40,341 bases of DNA from positions 1 to 40,341 of IMG/VR virus record IMGVR_UViG_3300007512_001400; one strand, 5' to 3'. Shown one piece after another: positions 25,271 through 32,065 of this stretch. Origin of the DNA: a virus. Below the pieces are notes generated by a model. It was not told the origin of the DNA, searched no databases, and was given only the letters and a program-made list of their open reading frames with translations. How positions within the stretch are numbered: the first letter of the stretch is position 1; every line of letters starts with the position of its first letter. The translations under genes were made by a program, and so were the position numbers.

Positions 25271-25512
25271 CAGAGCCCTCCCGAGCCGACCGCCTGCGGC
25301 AGGCGCAGTACCCCTGGGACGATGACCTCGAAGCGTTCGTCCGGGCCAACCAGCCGTGCTCCCGCAAGCAGATCGACGAGTGGGCCGCGACGACGAGCTG
25401 GAGGCCCTACCGCAACGAGGTGTCCACCGCTCTCCAGCGGGTGAGGGGCCGAGGGCGCATCCTCTGCACCGGCACCGGAGCGAAGTCCCGCTGGCGAGCC
25501 GTCGAGGAGTAG
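25267..25512 (+). CDS. Winged-helix-like small protein (81 aa)
   Basis: ATG at 25267, 8 bp after the previous stop. The order helix (LEAFVRANQP), helix (SRKQIDEWAA), recognition-type helix (YRNEVSTALQRVRGRG) and beta wing (RILCTGTGAKSRWRAV) fits a minimal winged helix-turn-helix. Such small proteins act as repressors or DNA-binding accessories. Fold inferred by eye only. Confidence 0.5.
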   Translation: MAEPSRADRLRQAQYPWDDDLEAFVRANQPCSRKQIDEWAATTSWRPYRNEVSTALQRVRGRGRILCTGTGAKSRWRAVEE

Positions 25513-25516
25513 GCCG

Positions 25517-25948
25517 ATGGCGACCAAGTGGGTGGTCGTCTACCGCCGCCTCGGCTGCAAGCGGCTGCCGAAGGTAGGCTTCCCCGACGACGTGCGCCCC
25601 GGCGACATCCTCACCTTCTTCCGCCAGGGCTACCGCAACAGGCGGGTCGCCAGCATCCACCCCGGCTACATCATCATCGAGCCGCTCATCGCCAACGAGA
25701 AGCCGTTCAAGGTGCCGCACGGGGACTTCGACAAGGCCGTTCGCGAGGTCCAGGTAGACGCCCCGGCCGATCCTCCGGCCCCGCCCCCGAAGCCGAAGAA
25801 GAAGCCGCCCGCGAAGAAGAAGAAGCCGCCGCCGAAGGCGAAGGAGCCCGATCCCCCGAAGCCGAAGAAGCCGAAGAAGCGGTATCGGAAGAAGCCCCCC
25901 ATCGACTTCCTCGACTTCCTCGACGACCGCTACCGGGAGGACGATTGA
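25517..25948 (+). CDS. Hypothetical protein with Lys/Pro-rich tail (143 aa)
   Basis: ATG at 25517, 4 bp after the upstream stop. Residues 1-75 look like a small beta domain (KWVVVYRRLGCKRLPKVGF, GDILTFFRQGYRNRRVASI). Residues about 80-128 are a Lys/Pro repeat tail (PPKPKKKPPAKKKK type), and the end is acidic (DFLDFLDDRYREDD). The tail suggests non-specific nucleic-acid binding with an acidic protein-interaction tip, as in single-strand-binding-type proteins, but no OB-fold signature is certain. Confidence 0.6.
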   Translation: MATKWVVVYRRLGCKRLPKVGFPDDVRPGDILTFFRQGYRNRRVASIHPGYIIIEPLIANEKPFKVPHGDFDKAVREVQVDAPADPPAPPPKPKKKPPAKKKKPPPKAKEPDPPKPKKPKKRYRKKPPIDFLDFLDDRYREDD

Positions 25949-26301
25949 GGGTCGGCATCATCGGCAGCAGGGACTACCCGGACCTCCGGGCCGTCTGGCA
26001 CTTCGTCGGCAAGCTGGCCGACCGCTGCCCGGACGCGGTCATCGTCTCCGGCGGGGCACGGGGGGTGGACACGGCCGCTGCGGCCTCGGGCCGTTTGGCC
26101 GGTCTGACGGTCGTCGAGCACGAGCCCGAGTGGGAGCGGCACGGCAAGAAACTGGCTCCCCTGGCCCGGAACAGCCGCCTGGTCGCGGACATCGACGTGC
26201 TGTTCGCGTTCTGGGACGGCGAGAGCACGGGGACGAAGGACGCCATCGACAAGGCCGAGCAGCGGGGCATCCGGGTGAGGGTGTTCCAGCCGTCGCGGTA
26301 G
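25945..26301 (+). CDS. SLOG/DUF2493 (YspA-like) protein (118 aa)
   Basis: Start is TTG 25945, overlapping the previous stop (TTGA) and preceded by GGGAGG at 4 bases; no ATG or GTG lies nearby in frame. Motifs GIIGSRDY (4-11), VSGGARGVD (34-42), GKKLAPLARN (67-76) and GTKDAIDKA (96-104) match the DUF2493 branch of the SLOG superfamily, a Rossmann-like fold related to DprA and lysine-decarboxylase-like proteins. The family is predicted to bind or process nucleotide-derived ligands. Its substrate in phages is unknown. Confidence 0.8.
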   Translation: MRVGIIGSRDYPDLRAVWHFVGKLADRCPDAVIVSGGARGVDTAAAASGRLAGLTVVEHEPEWERHGKKLAPLARNSRLVADIDVLFAFWDGESTGTKDAIDKAEQRGIRVRVFQPSR

Positions 26302-26313
26302 GGTGCCTATGAA
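26297..26313 (+). promoter_or_regulatory. Recurrent intergenic motif (class 2)
   Basis: GGTAGGGTGCCTATGAA fills the 35-bp gap before the next gene. It contains TAGGGT, a good high-GC -10-like box, and the CTATG shared with copies at 34237 and 5088. A seven-codon reading frame (26309-26332, MNPRRWR) starts within it and ends just before the gene. Confidence 0.4.
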
Positions 26314-26336
26314 CCCGAGGAGGTGGAGGTAGCCTC

Positions 26337-27080
26337 ATGCAGCGGCTCCGGCTGATGACGTACAAGGGCCTGATCGTCGCCCCCGACGTAGCGGATGCCC
26401 TGCGCTCGCTGGAGAACCAGGCCAGCAAGGCGGGCTGGCGGGTGAAGTTCGCCAAGCCCCCACGGCAGAAGTACAACCCGGCCGGGCTCATCGCCGCCGG
26501 TCGCGAGGTCTGGCTCACGTTCGAGAAGGACGGGGCCGACGCCCAGGACGCGCTCTACGCCGCCTGGGGGGTCGCCGTGCCGCTCGGGTTCACCCCGAAG
26601 CTCCGCGACCCCCTGCTGGAGCCGGGCCACCCGGTGTTCCGGTACTTCGGCCCCTGGCAGGCCCTCTACGGCAAGCTGCTGGCGGAGGGTCGGGGTCACC
26701 TGGCGTGGCCCTCGGTCTGCTGCGCTGCGCAGGTGGACGTGGGCGTCTGGCAGGGCGACAAGGAGGAGACGCGGTTCGTGCAGGCGCAGCTCCACCGGGC
26801 GGGCCGGAACTGCGGCCCCATCGACGGAGTGGTCGGCCAGCGGACGGCAGCGGCCATCGAGAGCCTGTCCTTGCCGCGAGCCTCCCTGGCGGTGGTGGCC
26901 GAGCACCTGCTCAAGATGGAGCCCCCGAAGCCGTCCCCGAGCACGGTTCGAGGGCACCTGCACCTCCCGAAGCAGAAGCTCGTGGTCCAGGCCCACGGAG
27001 GGGTGAAGGCATGGCCGATCGACAACGGGTCGGGGTTCGAGGTGTCCGGGCCGGGCCGCATCGTGGTGGACGTGCAGTGA
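26337..27080 (+). CDS. Protein with peptidoglycan-binding-like domain (247 aa)
   Basis: ATG at 26337 follows GAGGAGGTGGAGG. Residues about 145-178 (RFVQAQLHRAGRNCGPIDGV, then VGQRTAAAIESL) match the PG_binding_1 helical repeat, in which GPIDGxxGxxT-x-AA is the hallmark. The flanking N-terminal 140 residues and C-terminal 65 residues are unassigned, with no lytic-enzyme motif and no signal peptide. The domain is common in endolysins. Here it may target a lysis or virion protein to peptidoglycan, but its position among early genes leaves other uses open. Confidence 0.6.
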   Translation: MQRLRLMTYKGLIVAPDVADALRSLENQASKAGWRVKFAKPPRQKYNPAGLIAAGREVWLTFEKDGADAQDALYAAWGVAVPLGFTPKLRDPLLEPGHPVFRYFGPWQALYGKLLAEGRGHLAWPSVCCAAQVDVGVWQGDKEETRFVQAQLHRAGRNCGPIDGVVGQRTAAAIESLSLPRASLAVVAEHLLKMEPPKPSPSTVRGHLHLPKQKLVVQAHGGVKAWPIDNGSGFEVSGPGRIVVDVQ

Positions 27081-27646
27081 GCTGCCTCGCCCGAGAAGCT
27101 CGACGACCGGAGGAGGATCTCCTCCTCGGCATCGCTGCGGCTCTGGATCGTGGCCTGGCCGAGATGGGGCGGGCGGTCGTCCGCGAGGTCGTGGGCCAGG
27201 CGAACCGGCTCGGCGTGAACCCGGACCACCTGCCCTACGTCTTCTGGGCGCTCGCGGAGCAGGCCAACCTGCCTCGCATGGGGCGGGCTGAAGCCGCTGC
27301 CCTGGAGCTGATGCTCACGATCACCAGCCGCTCGGGCACGATGCCGAACTACTCGGCGTCGTTCTCGGTGCCGCACGACGCGGGGACCGACGCGGCCATC
27401 AACGTCATCGCGAAGCACCTGGGGACGTGGGCGGTGAAGTCGATGCTCCCGCTCCTGCGGAAGGCCTACGACCTGGCGCTCAAGACGCAGGTGCGGGCGG
27501 TGCCGAAGAAGACGCAGGGCAAGGTGAGCCCCGCCAACGCCTACGAGTACCTCCGCCGCATCTTCCCGAAGGCTCTCATGCTCAAGTCCCGCATGTTCCG
27601 AGACGGCGAGCTGCTCCTGCGGGTGGTCCGGGCCGTGCAAGGGTAG
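27077..27646 (+). CDS. Hypothetical helical protein (189 aa)
   Basis: GTG at 27077 overlaps the previous stop as GTGA; the frame is open upstream but only as a shadow of the preceding gene. Mostly alpha-helical (LLLGIAAALDRGLAEMGRAV, DAAINVIAKHLGTWAVKSML) with a basic C-terminus. No family recognised. Immediately upstream of the replication block, so possibly a replication accessory protein. Confidence 0.55.
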   Translation: MSCLAREARRPEEDLLLGIAAALDRGLAEMGRAVVREVVGQANRLGVNPDHLPYVFWALAEQANLPRMGRAEAAALELMLTITSRSGTMPNYSASFSVPHDAGTDAAINVIAKHLGTWAVKSMLPLLRKAYDLALKTQVRAVPKKTQGKVSPANAYEYLRRIFPKALMLKSRMFRDGELLLRVVRAVQG

Positions 27647-27661
27647 GTTCACCTGCTCCGC

Positions 27662-27688
27662 CGCACGGGTAGGCGGGCTACCTGTGCG
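27662..27688 (+). promoter_or_regulatory. Inverted repeat with class 2 motif before the SNF2 helicase
   Basis: CGCACGGGTAG (27662-27672) and CTACCTGTGCG (27678-27688) pair over 11 bp with one G-T mismatch around GCGGG. The class 2 motif GGTAGGCGGGCTACCTG (27668-27684) lies within it. A second GTAGGTT lies at 27643-27649. This could be an operator, a leader hairpin or a promoter for the replication genes. GGAGAC and the ATG at 27700 follow. Confidence 0.45.
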
Positions 27689-27699
27689 ACGGAGACCGG

Positions 27700-29328
27700 A
27701 TGGCTGACTCACGGATCGAACGTGTCGCGGCGAAGCTGAAGAAGATCCGAGAGCGGACCGACCTCAAGCTCAAGCCCACGACCCACCTCAAGCAGACGTT
27801 CACCGGCTTCGACGGCGTCGAGCGGGACCTGTCCATCCGCTACTACCAGGTGCAGGGCATCCTCCACCTGATCTTCATGAAGCGGTTCCTGCTGGGCGAC
27901 GACACCGGGCTCGGCAAGACGCTCCAGGCCATCGCGGCCCTCTGCTACATCTGGGAGAAGGACCCCTCCCGCAAGGCCATCGTCCTGACCACGAAGTCGG
28001 CGACGCCGCAGTGGGCCAAGGAGTTCGGCAAGTTCACGCGAGGCGTCCGGGTCATCGTCGCGGCGGGCACCCGCAAGCAGCGGGAGGCGGCCTACGCGGC
28101 CTGGCGGAAGTCGAGCAAGCCCACCGTGATGATCATGGGCTACCGCTCGGCCGTGAACGACATCCGCAAGCTCCAGAACGACGGCGAGTACATCCTCATC
28201 ACCGACGAGGCGACCGCCTACAAGAACCCGAAGACGCAGGTGCATCAGGCCGTCCGCCACATGAGCGAGATGGCCGACCGGACGTGGGCTCTGACCGCGA
28301 CCCTCATCAAGAACCACCTGATGGAGGGGCACGGCATCTACCAGGTCGTCGTGCCGGGGCTGTTCGGGTCCACGAACAGCTTCATGTACTACTACTGCAT
28401 CGTCGAGATGATGCAGATCGGGCGTGGCCGGAAGGTCCCCCGCATCGTCGGCTACTACCCGGAGAAGGTCGGCGAGTTCCGCGACCGCATCGGCCCCTAC
28501 TACCTCGGCCGCCCGAAGCACGAGGTGGCCTCCGAGCTGCCCACGCTGACCCGCGAGGTGTTCGAGGTGCCGATGTCCACGGCGCAGGAGGAGAAGTACG
28601 CCGAGGCCCTGACCGGCCTGCTCTACGTCGGCGAGAAGCGAGCGGAGGGTGAGGAGGAGAAGGAGGTCACGAAGCTGACCGCCCTGATCTACTGCCAGGA
28701 GATCGTCAATCACCCCTCGCTCATCGAGTGCGACGGCGGGTCCGGCAAGCTCGACGCCCTGCTGGAGCTGCTCACCGAGGGCGACCTGGCCGGGGAGAAC
28801 GTCATCGTCTTCAGCCGGTTCAGCAAGATGGTCGATCTGCTGATGCCCGCCTTCAAGCGGAAGAAGCTCGACGCGGTGCGGGTGACCGGGGCCGAGACGG
28901 GGCCGCAACGGCAGGAGGCGCAGGATCGCTTCCAGAACCCCAACGACCCGTGCAACATCATCTGCATCACGATGGCGGGTGGCGACGCCATCAACCTCCA
29001 GGCGGCCAAGGCCATCATCTTCTACGACACGCCCTGGTCGGCCGGTGACTACATCCAGATCCTCGGCCGGATGATCCGCATCGGGTCGCTGCACGACAGC
29101 GTGCTGGCGATCCACCTGGTGGCCCGGTCGAAGAAGCTCAAGAAGGACGCGACCATCGACCAGCGGGTCATGGACGTGATCGGCAGCAAGATGAAGCTCA
29201 TCGAGGCGGTCCTCGGGGAGCGCGTGAAGGGTACTCAGAGGGAGCGGGACAAGAAGCCCGAGGTGCTCGAAGTGCGCAGCGAGATCAACGACCTGTTCGA
29301 GGCCCTTCAAGAGGACGCGAAGGAATGA
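27700..29328 (+). CDS. SNF2-family DNA helicase/translocase (542 aa)
   Basis: ATP-driven double-strand DNA translocase of the SNF2 branch of superfamily 2. Motifs: Q-like YYQVQG (48-53), Walker A GDDTGLGKT (66-74), motif Ia VLTTKSATPQW (95-105), Walker B ITDEAT (167-172; DEAT rather than DEAH), motif III ALTAT (197-201), motif IV IVFSRFSKM (370-378), motif V AGGDAINLQAA (427-437) and motif VI QILGRMIRIG (454-463). Both RecA-like lobes are complete. It starts after a hairpin leader and overlaps the DnaC-like gene by 4 bp. In phages such helicases are thought to act in replication-fork or recombination steps. Confidence 0.88.
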   Translation: MADSRIERVAAKLKKIRERTDLKLKPTTHLKQTFTGFDGVERDLSIRYYQVQGILHLIFMKRFLLGDDTGLGKTLQAIAALCYIWEKDPSRKAIVLTTKSATPQWAKEFGKFTRGVRVIVAAGTRKQREAAYAAWRKSSKPTVMIMGYRSAVNDIRKLQNDGEYILITDEATAYKNPKTQVHQAVRHMSEMADRTWALTATLIKNHLMEGHGIYQVVVPGLFGSTNSFMYYYCIVEMMQIGRGRKVPRIVGYYPEKVGEFRDRIGPYYLGRPKHEVASELPTLTREVFEVPMSTAQEEKYAEALTGLLYVGEKRAEGEEEKEVTKLTALIYCQEIVNHPSLIECDGGSGKLDALLELLTEGDLAGENVIVFSRFSKMVDLLMPAFKRKKLDAVRVTGAETGPQRQEAQDRFQNPNDPCNIICITMAGGDAINLQAAKAIIFYDTPWSAGDYIQILGRMIRIGSLHDSVLAIHLVARSKKLKKDATIDQRVMDVIGSKMKLIEAVLGERVKGTQRERDKKPEVLEVRSEINDLFEALQEDAKE

Positions 29329-30503
29329 GCAACAAGCCGGAACGGCCGGACATCAACCAGAACCACCCGTTGCTCGACTTCCCCACCGGCAGCGGCGACC
29401 CCGACTGCGACAAGTGCAAGGGGCGGGGCGTCGTGCCGGTCATGGTGGACGTGGGCGGCGGGGTGAAGTGGCCCGGCGGTGGGACGCGGGACTGCGACTG
29501 CGTCTACAAGCGGGACCTCATCGCCAACGTCAAGCGGGTGTGGAAGGTGCTGATGAACGTCGAGTCGGTGGACGAGAGCCCGCTGCTCGGCATGACGGGG
29601 CAGAGCCTCTGGATCACCGCCTCCTCCTACGACTTCCGCCGCCACCTGCGGCACGTCGCCTTCCGCAAGGGGCCGAAGTGGGACGCCCGCGTGGTGGCCG
29701 ACGCGACCCTGGTCACGGCGTGGCTGTCCGGGGCCAGCGAGGTGTTCGACGCCGACGTGCTCGTCGAGCGCGACGGGTTCCAGCGGGACCGCCCGTCCGA
29801 GCACTACGTGACCCTGGTGGACCTGGCCGTCCCCTTCGATCTGCTCATCATCCGGCTCGGGGTGAAGGCCGCGAAGAACCGGGAGACGCCCAACGTCATC
29901 GCCGAGGCCATCAACGAGCGGGAGTTGCAGGGCAAGCCCACCTGGGTCGTGGACTCGCTCATCAAGCCGCTCGCCCCCGGCCACATCTGCTACAGCGAGA
30001 CGGTCATGGAGATCCTCGACGGCTTCCGGCGAGTGCATCTCTCCGAGGACCAGCCCGCAGCCCGTGGGGCCGCCGGGCAGTACCCCGCAGCACGGAGGCA
30101 GCAGAGCGCCCCAGAGGCCGCCCAGGGCCTCGCAGGGGGTTCGGCCTCCGCCTACACCCGCAGGAAGCCGGGCATCGCTCGCAGGCCCGCCCAGGGCCGC
30201 CCGGTGGCCCCTCCGGTCGTCGATGAGGACTCCCCGTTCGAGCAGCTCCCGATGGAGGACGACGGCGAGCGCACGGGGCCGGTGCCGACGCCCGACCCGG
30301 CGGACGACGAGCTGGACCTGGACGAGCTGCTGGCGAACGCCCACGACCCCGGCTCGACAGGGGTCGGCCTGCTGCCCGACGACGAGTTCGACCCGGACGA
30401 GCTGCTCGAAGACTTCCCCACGGCGGACGAGCTTGGCGGCAACGCCGAGAAGCTGCCCGCGTTCCTTCGGCACCCGAAGGGCAAGAAGGGGGGTGACGAG
30501 TGA
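29325..30503 (+). CDS. DnaC-like helicase-loader homologue with degenerate ATPase motifs (392 aa)
   Basis: ATG overlaps the helicase stop. Residues 28-59 carry C-x2-C-x-G-x-G and C-x-C (CDKCKGRG, RDCDC), the N-terminal zinc element of DnaC/IstB-type loaders. Residues about 85-240 follow the loader layout, but the Walker A position reads GMTGQSLWITAS and Walker B reads FDLLIIRLG, without the GKT or the acidic residues. The segment NVIAEAINERELQGKPTWVVDS matches the region after Walker B. Residues 245-392 are a disordered Pro/Ala then acidic tail with repeated DDELDLDELL and DDEFDPDELL. It is placed directly before the DnaB-like helicase (GTGA overlap), which fits a loader or adaptor that no longer hydrolyses ATP. 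Confidence 0.55.
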   Translation: MSNKPERPDINQNHPLLDFPTGSGDPDCDKCKGRGVVPVMVDVGGGVKWPGGGTRDCDCVYKRDLIANVKRVWKVLMNVESVDESPLLGMTGQSLWITASSYDFRRHLRHVAFRKGPKWDARVVADATLVTAWLSGASEVFDADVLVERDGFQRDRPSEHYVTLVDLAVPFDLLIIRLGVKAAKNRETPNVIAEAINERELQGKPTWVVDSLIKPLAPGHICYSETVMEILDGFRRVHLSEDQPAARGAAGQYPAARRQQSAPEAAQGLAGGSASAYTRRKPGIARRPAQGRPVAPPVVDEDSPFEQLPMEDDGERTGPVPTPDPADDELDLDELLANAHDPGSTGVGLLPDDEFDPDELLEDFPTADELGGNAEKLPAFLRHPKGKKGGDE

Positions 30504-32065
30504 AGTCCCTCCTGCGGTCCGTCTTCGTCGCCGACTCGGGCGACAACCCGGAGCTGCTGCTCCGCAACTACCAGTGGCTCAACGGCTCGGGCCTCGGCTT
30601 CGACGTGCCGGAGTACGGGGTCATCTGGGCCTTCGTGCAGGAGTTCGTGCGGGCGCACAGCCACGTCCCGAACCTGGCGACGCTGCGGTCGCACTTCGAG
30701 CACGCGAAGGAAGACACGGTCCTCGACCAGCTCAAGCAGTTGGAGGGCCTGAAGGCTCGGACGAAGGGCGACTTCCAGCGGGTGCTGGAGGACAAGGCCA
30801 ACGACCGGCGGCAGCGCATGTGGGCGGAGACGCTCAAGGACGCCTCGATCATCACTTCGACCGGCATGGAGGTGCAGCAGGGCCGGGAGAAGAAGATCCT
30901 CAAGGGGCCGATCGACTCGGCCCGGTACGTCGTCGAGAAGGCGCACGACGTGGTGGCCCCGACCATCGGCGGTCGGCTCTCCGGCGAGGTGACGAAGGAC
31001 GGAGCAGCGGTCAAGGAGGAGTACGAGCGGGTGGAGAGCGACCCGCTGGCGGGCATCGGGCAGTTCACGTTCCTCGACCAGATGGACCGGGCTCTGGCCG
31101 GGGCGAAGCGGCACGAGCTGTGGATTCACGCGGCCTTCACGGGCGGCATGAAGTCCACCTTCATGCTGAACTGGGCCTACAACCAGGCCGTCATCTTCCA
31201 GCACAACGTCCTGATCTTCAGCCTGGAGATGCCGTACAACCAGTGCCGCCGCATCCTGTACGCCATCCACTCGATGCACCCGAAGTTCCGCGAGATTCGG
31301 ATGCGGCTCGGGCTCCAGCAGGACCTCGAATCCGACGTGGGCCTGAACTACCAGGACATCCGCGACGGCACGCTCAAGGACTGGCACCCCAACGCCAAGA
31401 CCTTCTACTTCGACTACGTCATCCCCGACTTCAACGGGGAGGACGTGGTGCAGCACCCCTACCTGCCCTGCGACTACGGGAAGATCCACATCGAGGTCGC
31501 CGACCCCGACAAGGACGACTTCACCATGCACGACCTTCGGAGCATGGCCGAGGTCATCTACAGCAAGGACCCCTTCCAGATGATCTTCGTGGACCACTGC
31601 GGGCTGATGTCGCCCCGGCGGCACCGCAACAGCACCACGGAGTCCCTCAACGAGGTCATCCGCGACCTCAAGAAGCTCGCCCTCGGCTTCAACCGGGGCA
31701 TGGGCATGGCCGTCGTCGGCCTCTTCCAGATCAGCCGCGAGGGCTACAAGTCGGCCCTCAAGATGAAGGAGAAGACGGGCAAGGCGGGCTACAACCTGAC
31801 CCACCTGTCCTACGCCAACGAGGCCGAGCGGTCGGGTGACATCGTCACCTCGACCTGGATCGACGAAGACCTGAAGAAGCAGAGCCGGGTGCAGTTCAAC
31901 TGCCTCAAGTCGAGGGACCAGGCCCCCTTCGACCCCTTCATCGCTCGCGTGGAGTGGCCGTGTCGTCGGCTGCTGTCCTGCTTCGACGTGGCCCGCACGG
32001 CGGAGGAGAACGCGAAGCTCGGCGACGAGATCGACAAGGCCGCGAAGGAACTTGAGGACGACTGA
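30500..32065 (+). CDS. DnaB-like replicative helicase (521 aa)
   Basis: GTG at 30500 overlaps the preceding stop (GTGA). The N-terminal 180 residues are a helical domain. The RecA-type core has Walker A FTGGMKST (213-220), H1a FSLEMPYNQCRR (240-251), Walker B MIFVDHCGLM (361-370), H3 VVGLFQISREGYKSA (405-419) and H4-like LSYANEAERSGDIV. This is the layout of the DnaB/gp41 hexameric 5'-3' helicases, although Walker A is GGMKST rather than GxGKT. It would unwind the phage replication fork, probably loaded by the protein before it. It shares one base with the methyltransferase gene. Confidence 0.82.
   Translation: MKSLLRSVFVADSGDNPELLLRNYQWLNGSGLGFDVPEYGVIWAFVQEFVRAHSHVPNLATLRSHFEHAKEDTVLDQLKQLEGLKARTKGDFQRVLEDKANDRRQRMWAETLKDASIITSTGMEVQQGREKKILKGPIDSARYVVEKAHDVVAPTIGGRLSGEVTKDGAAVKEEYERVESDPLAGIGQFTFLDQMDRALAGAKRHELWIHAAFTGGMKSTFMLNWAYNQAVIFQHNVLIFSLEMPYNQCRRILYAIHSMHPKFREIRMRLGLQQDLESDVGLNYQDIRDGTLKDWHPNAKTFYFDYVIPDFNGEDVVQHPYLPCDYGKIHIEVADPDKDDFTMHDLRSMAEVIYSKDPFQMIFVDHCGLMSPRRHRNSTTESLNEVIRDLKKLALGFNRGMGMAVVGLFQISREGYKSALKMKEKTGKAGYNLTHLSYANEAERSGDIVTSTWIDEDLKKQSRVQFNCLKSRDQAPFDPFIARVEWPCRRLLSCFDVARTAEENAKLGDEIDKAAKELEDD

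Noticed and set aside
26309-26332. Seven-codon frame MNPRRWR before the gene at 26337, as a leader peptide
   Set aside because: Too short to separate from chance; its ATG is part of the class 2 motif and there is no attenuator hairpin.
27101-27125. GAGGAG/CTCCTC inverted repeat near 27110
   Set aside because: Imperfect and inside a gene where Glu-Glu and Leu-Leu codons produce it naturally.
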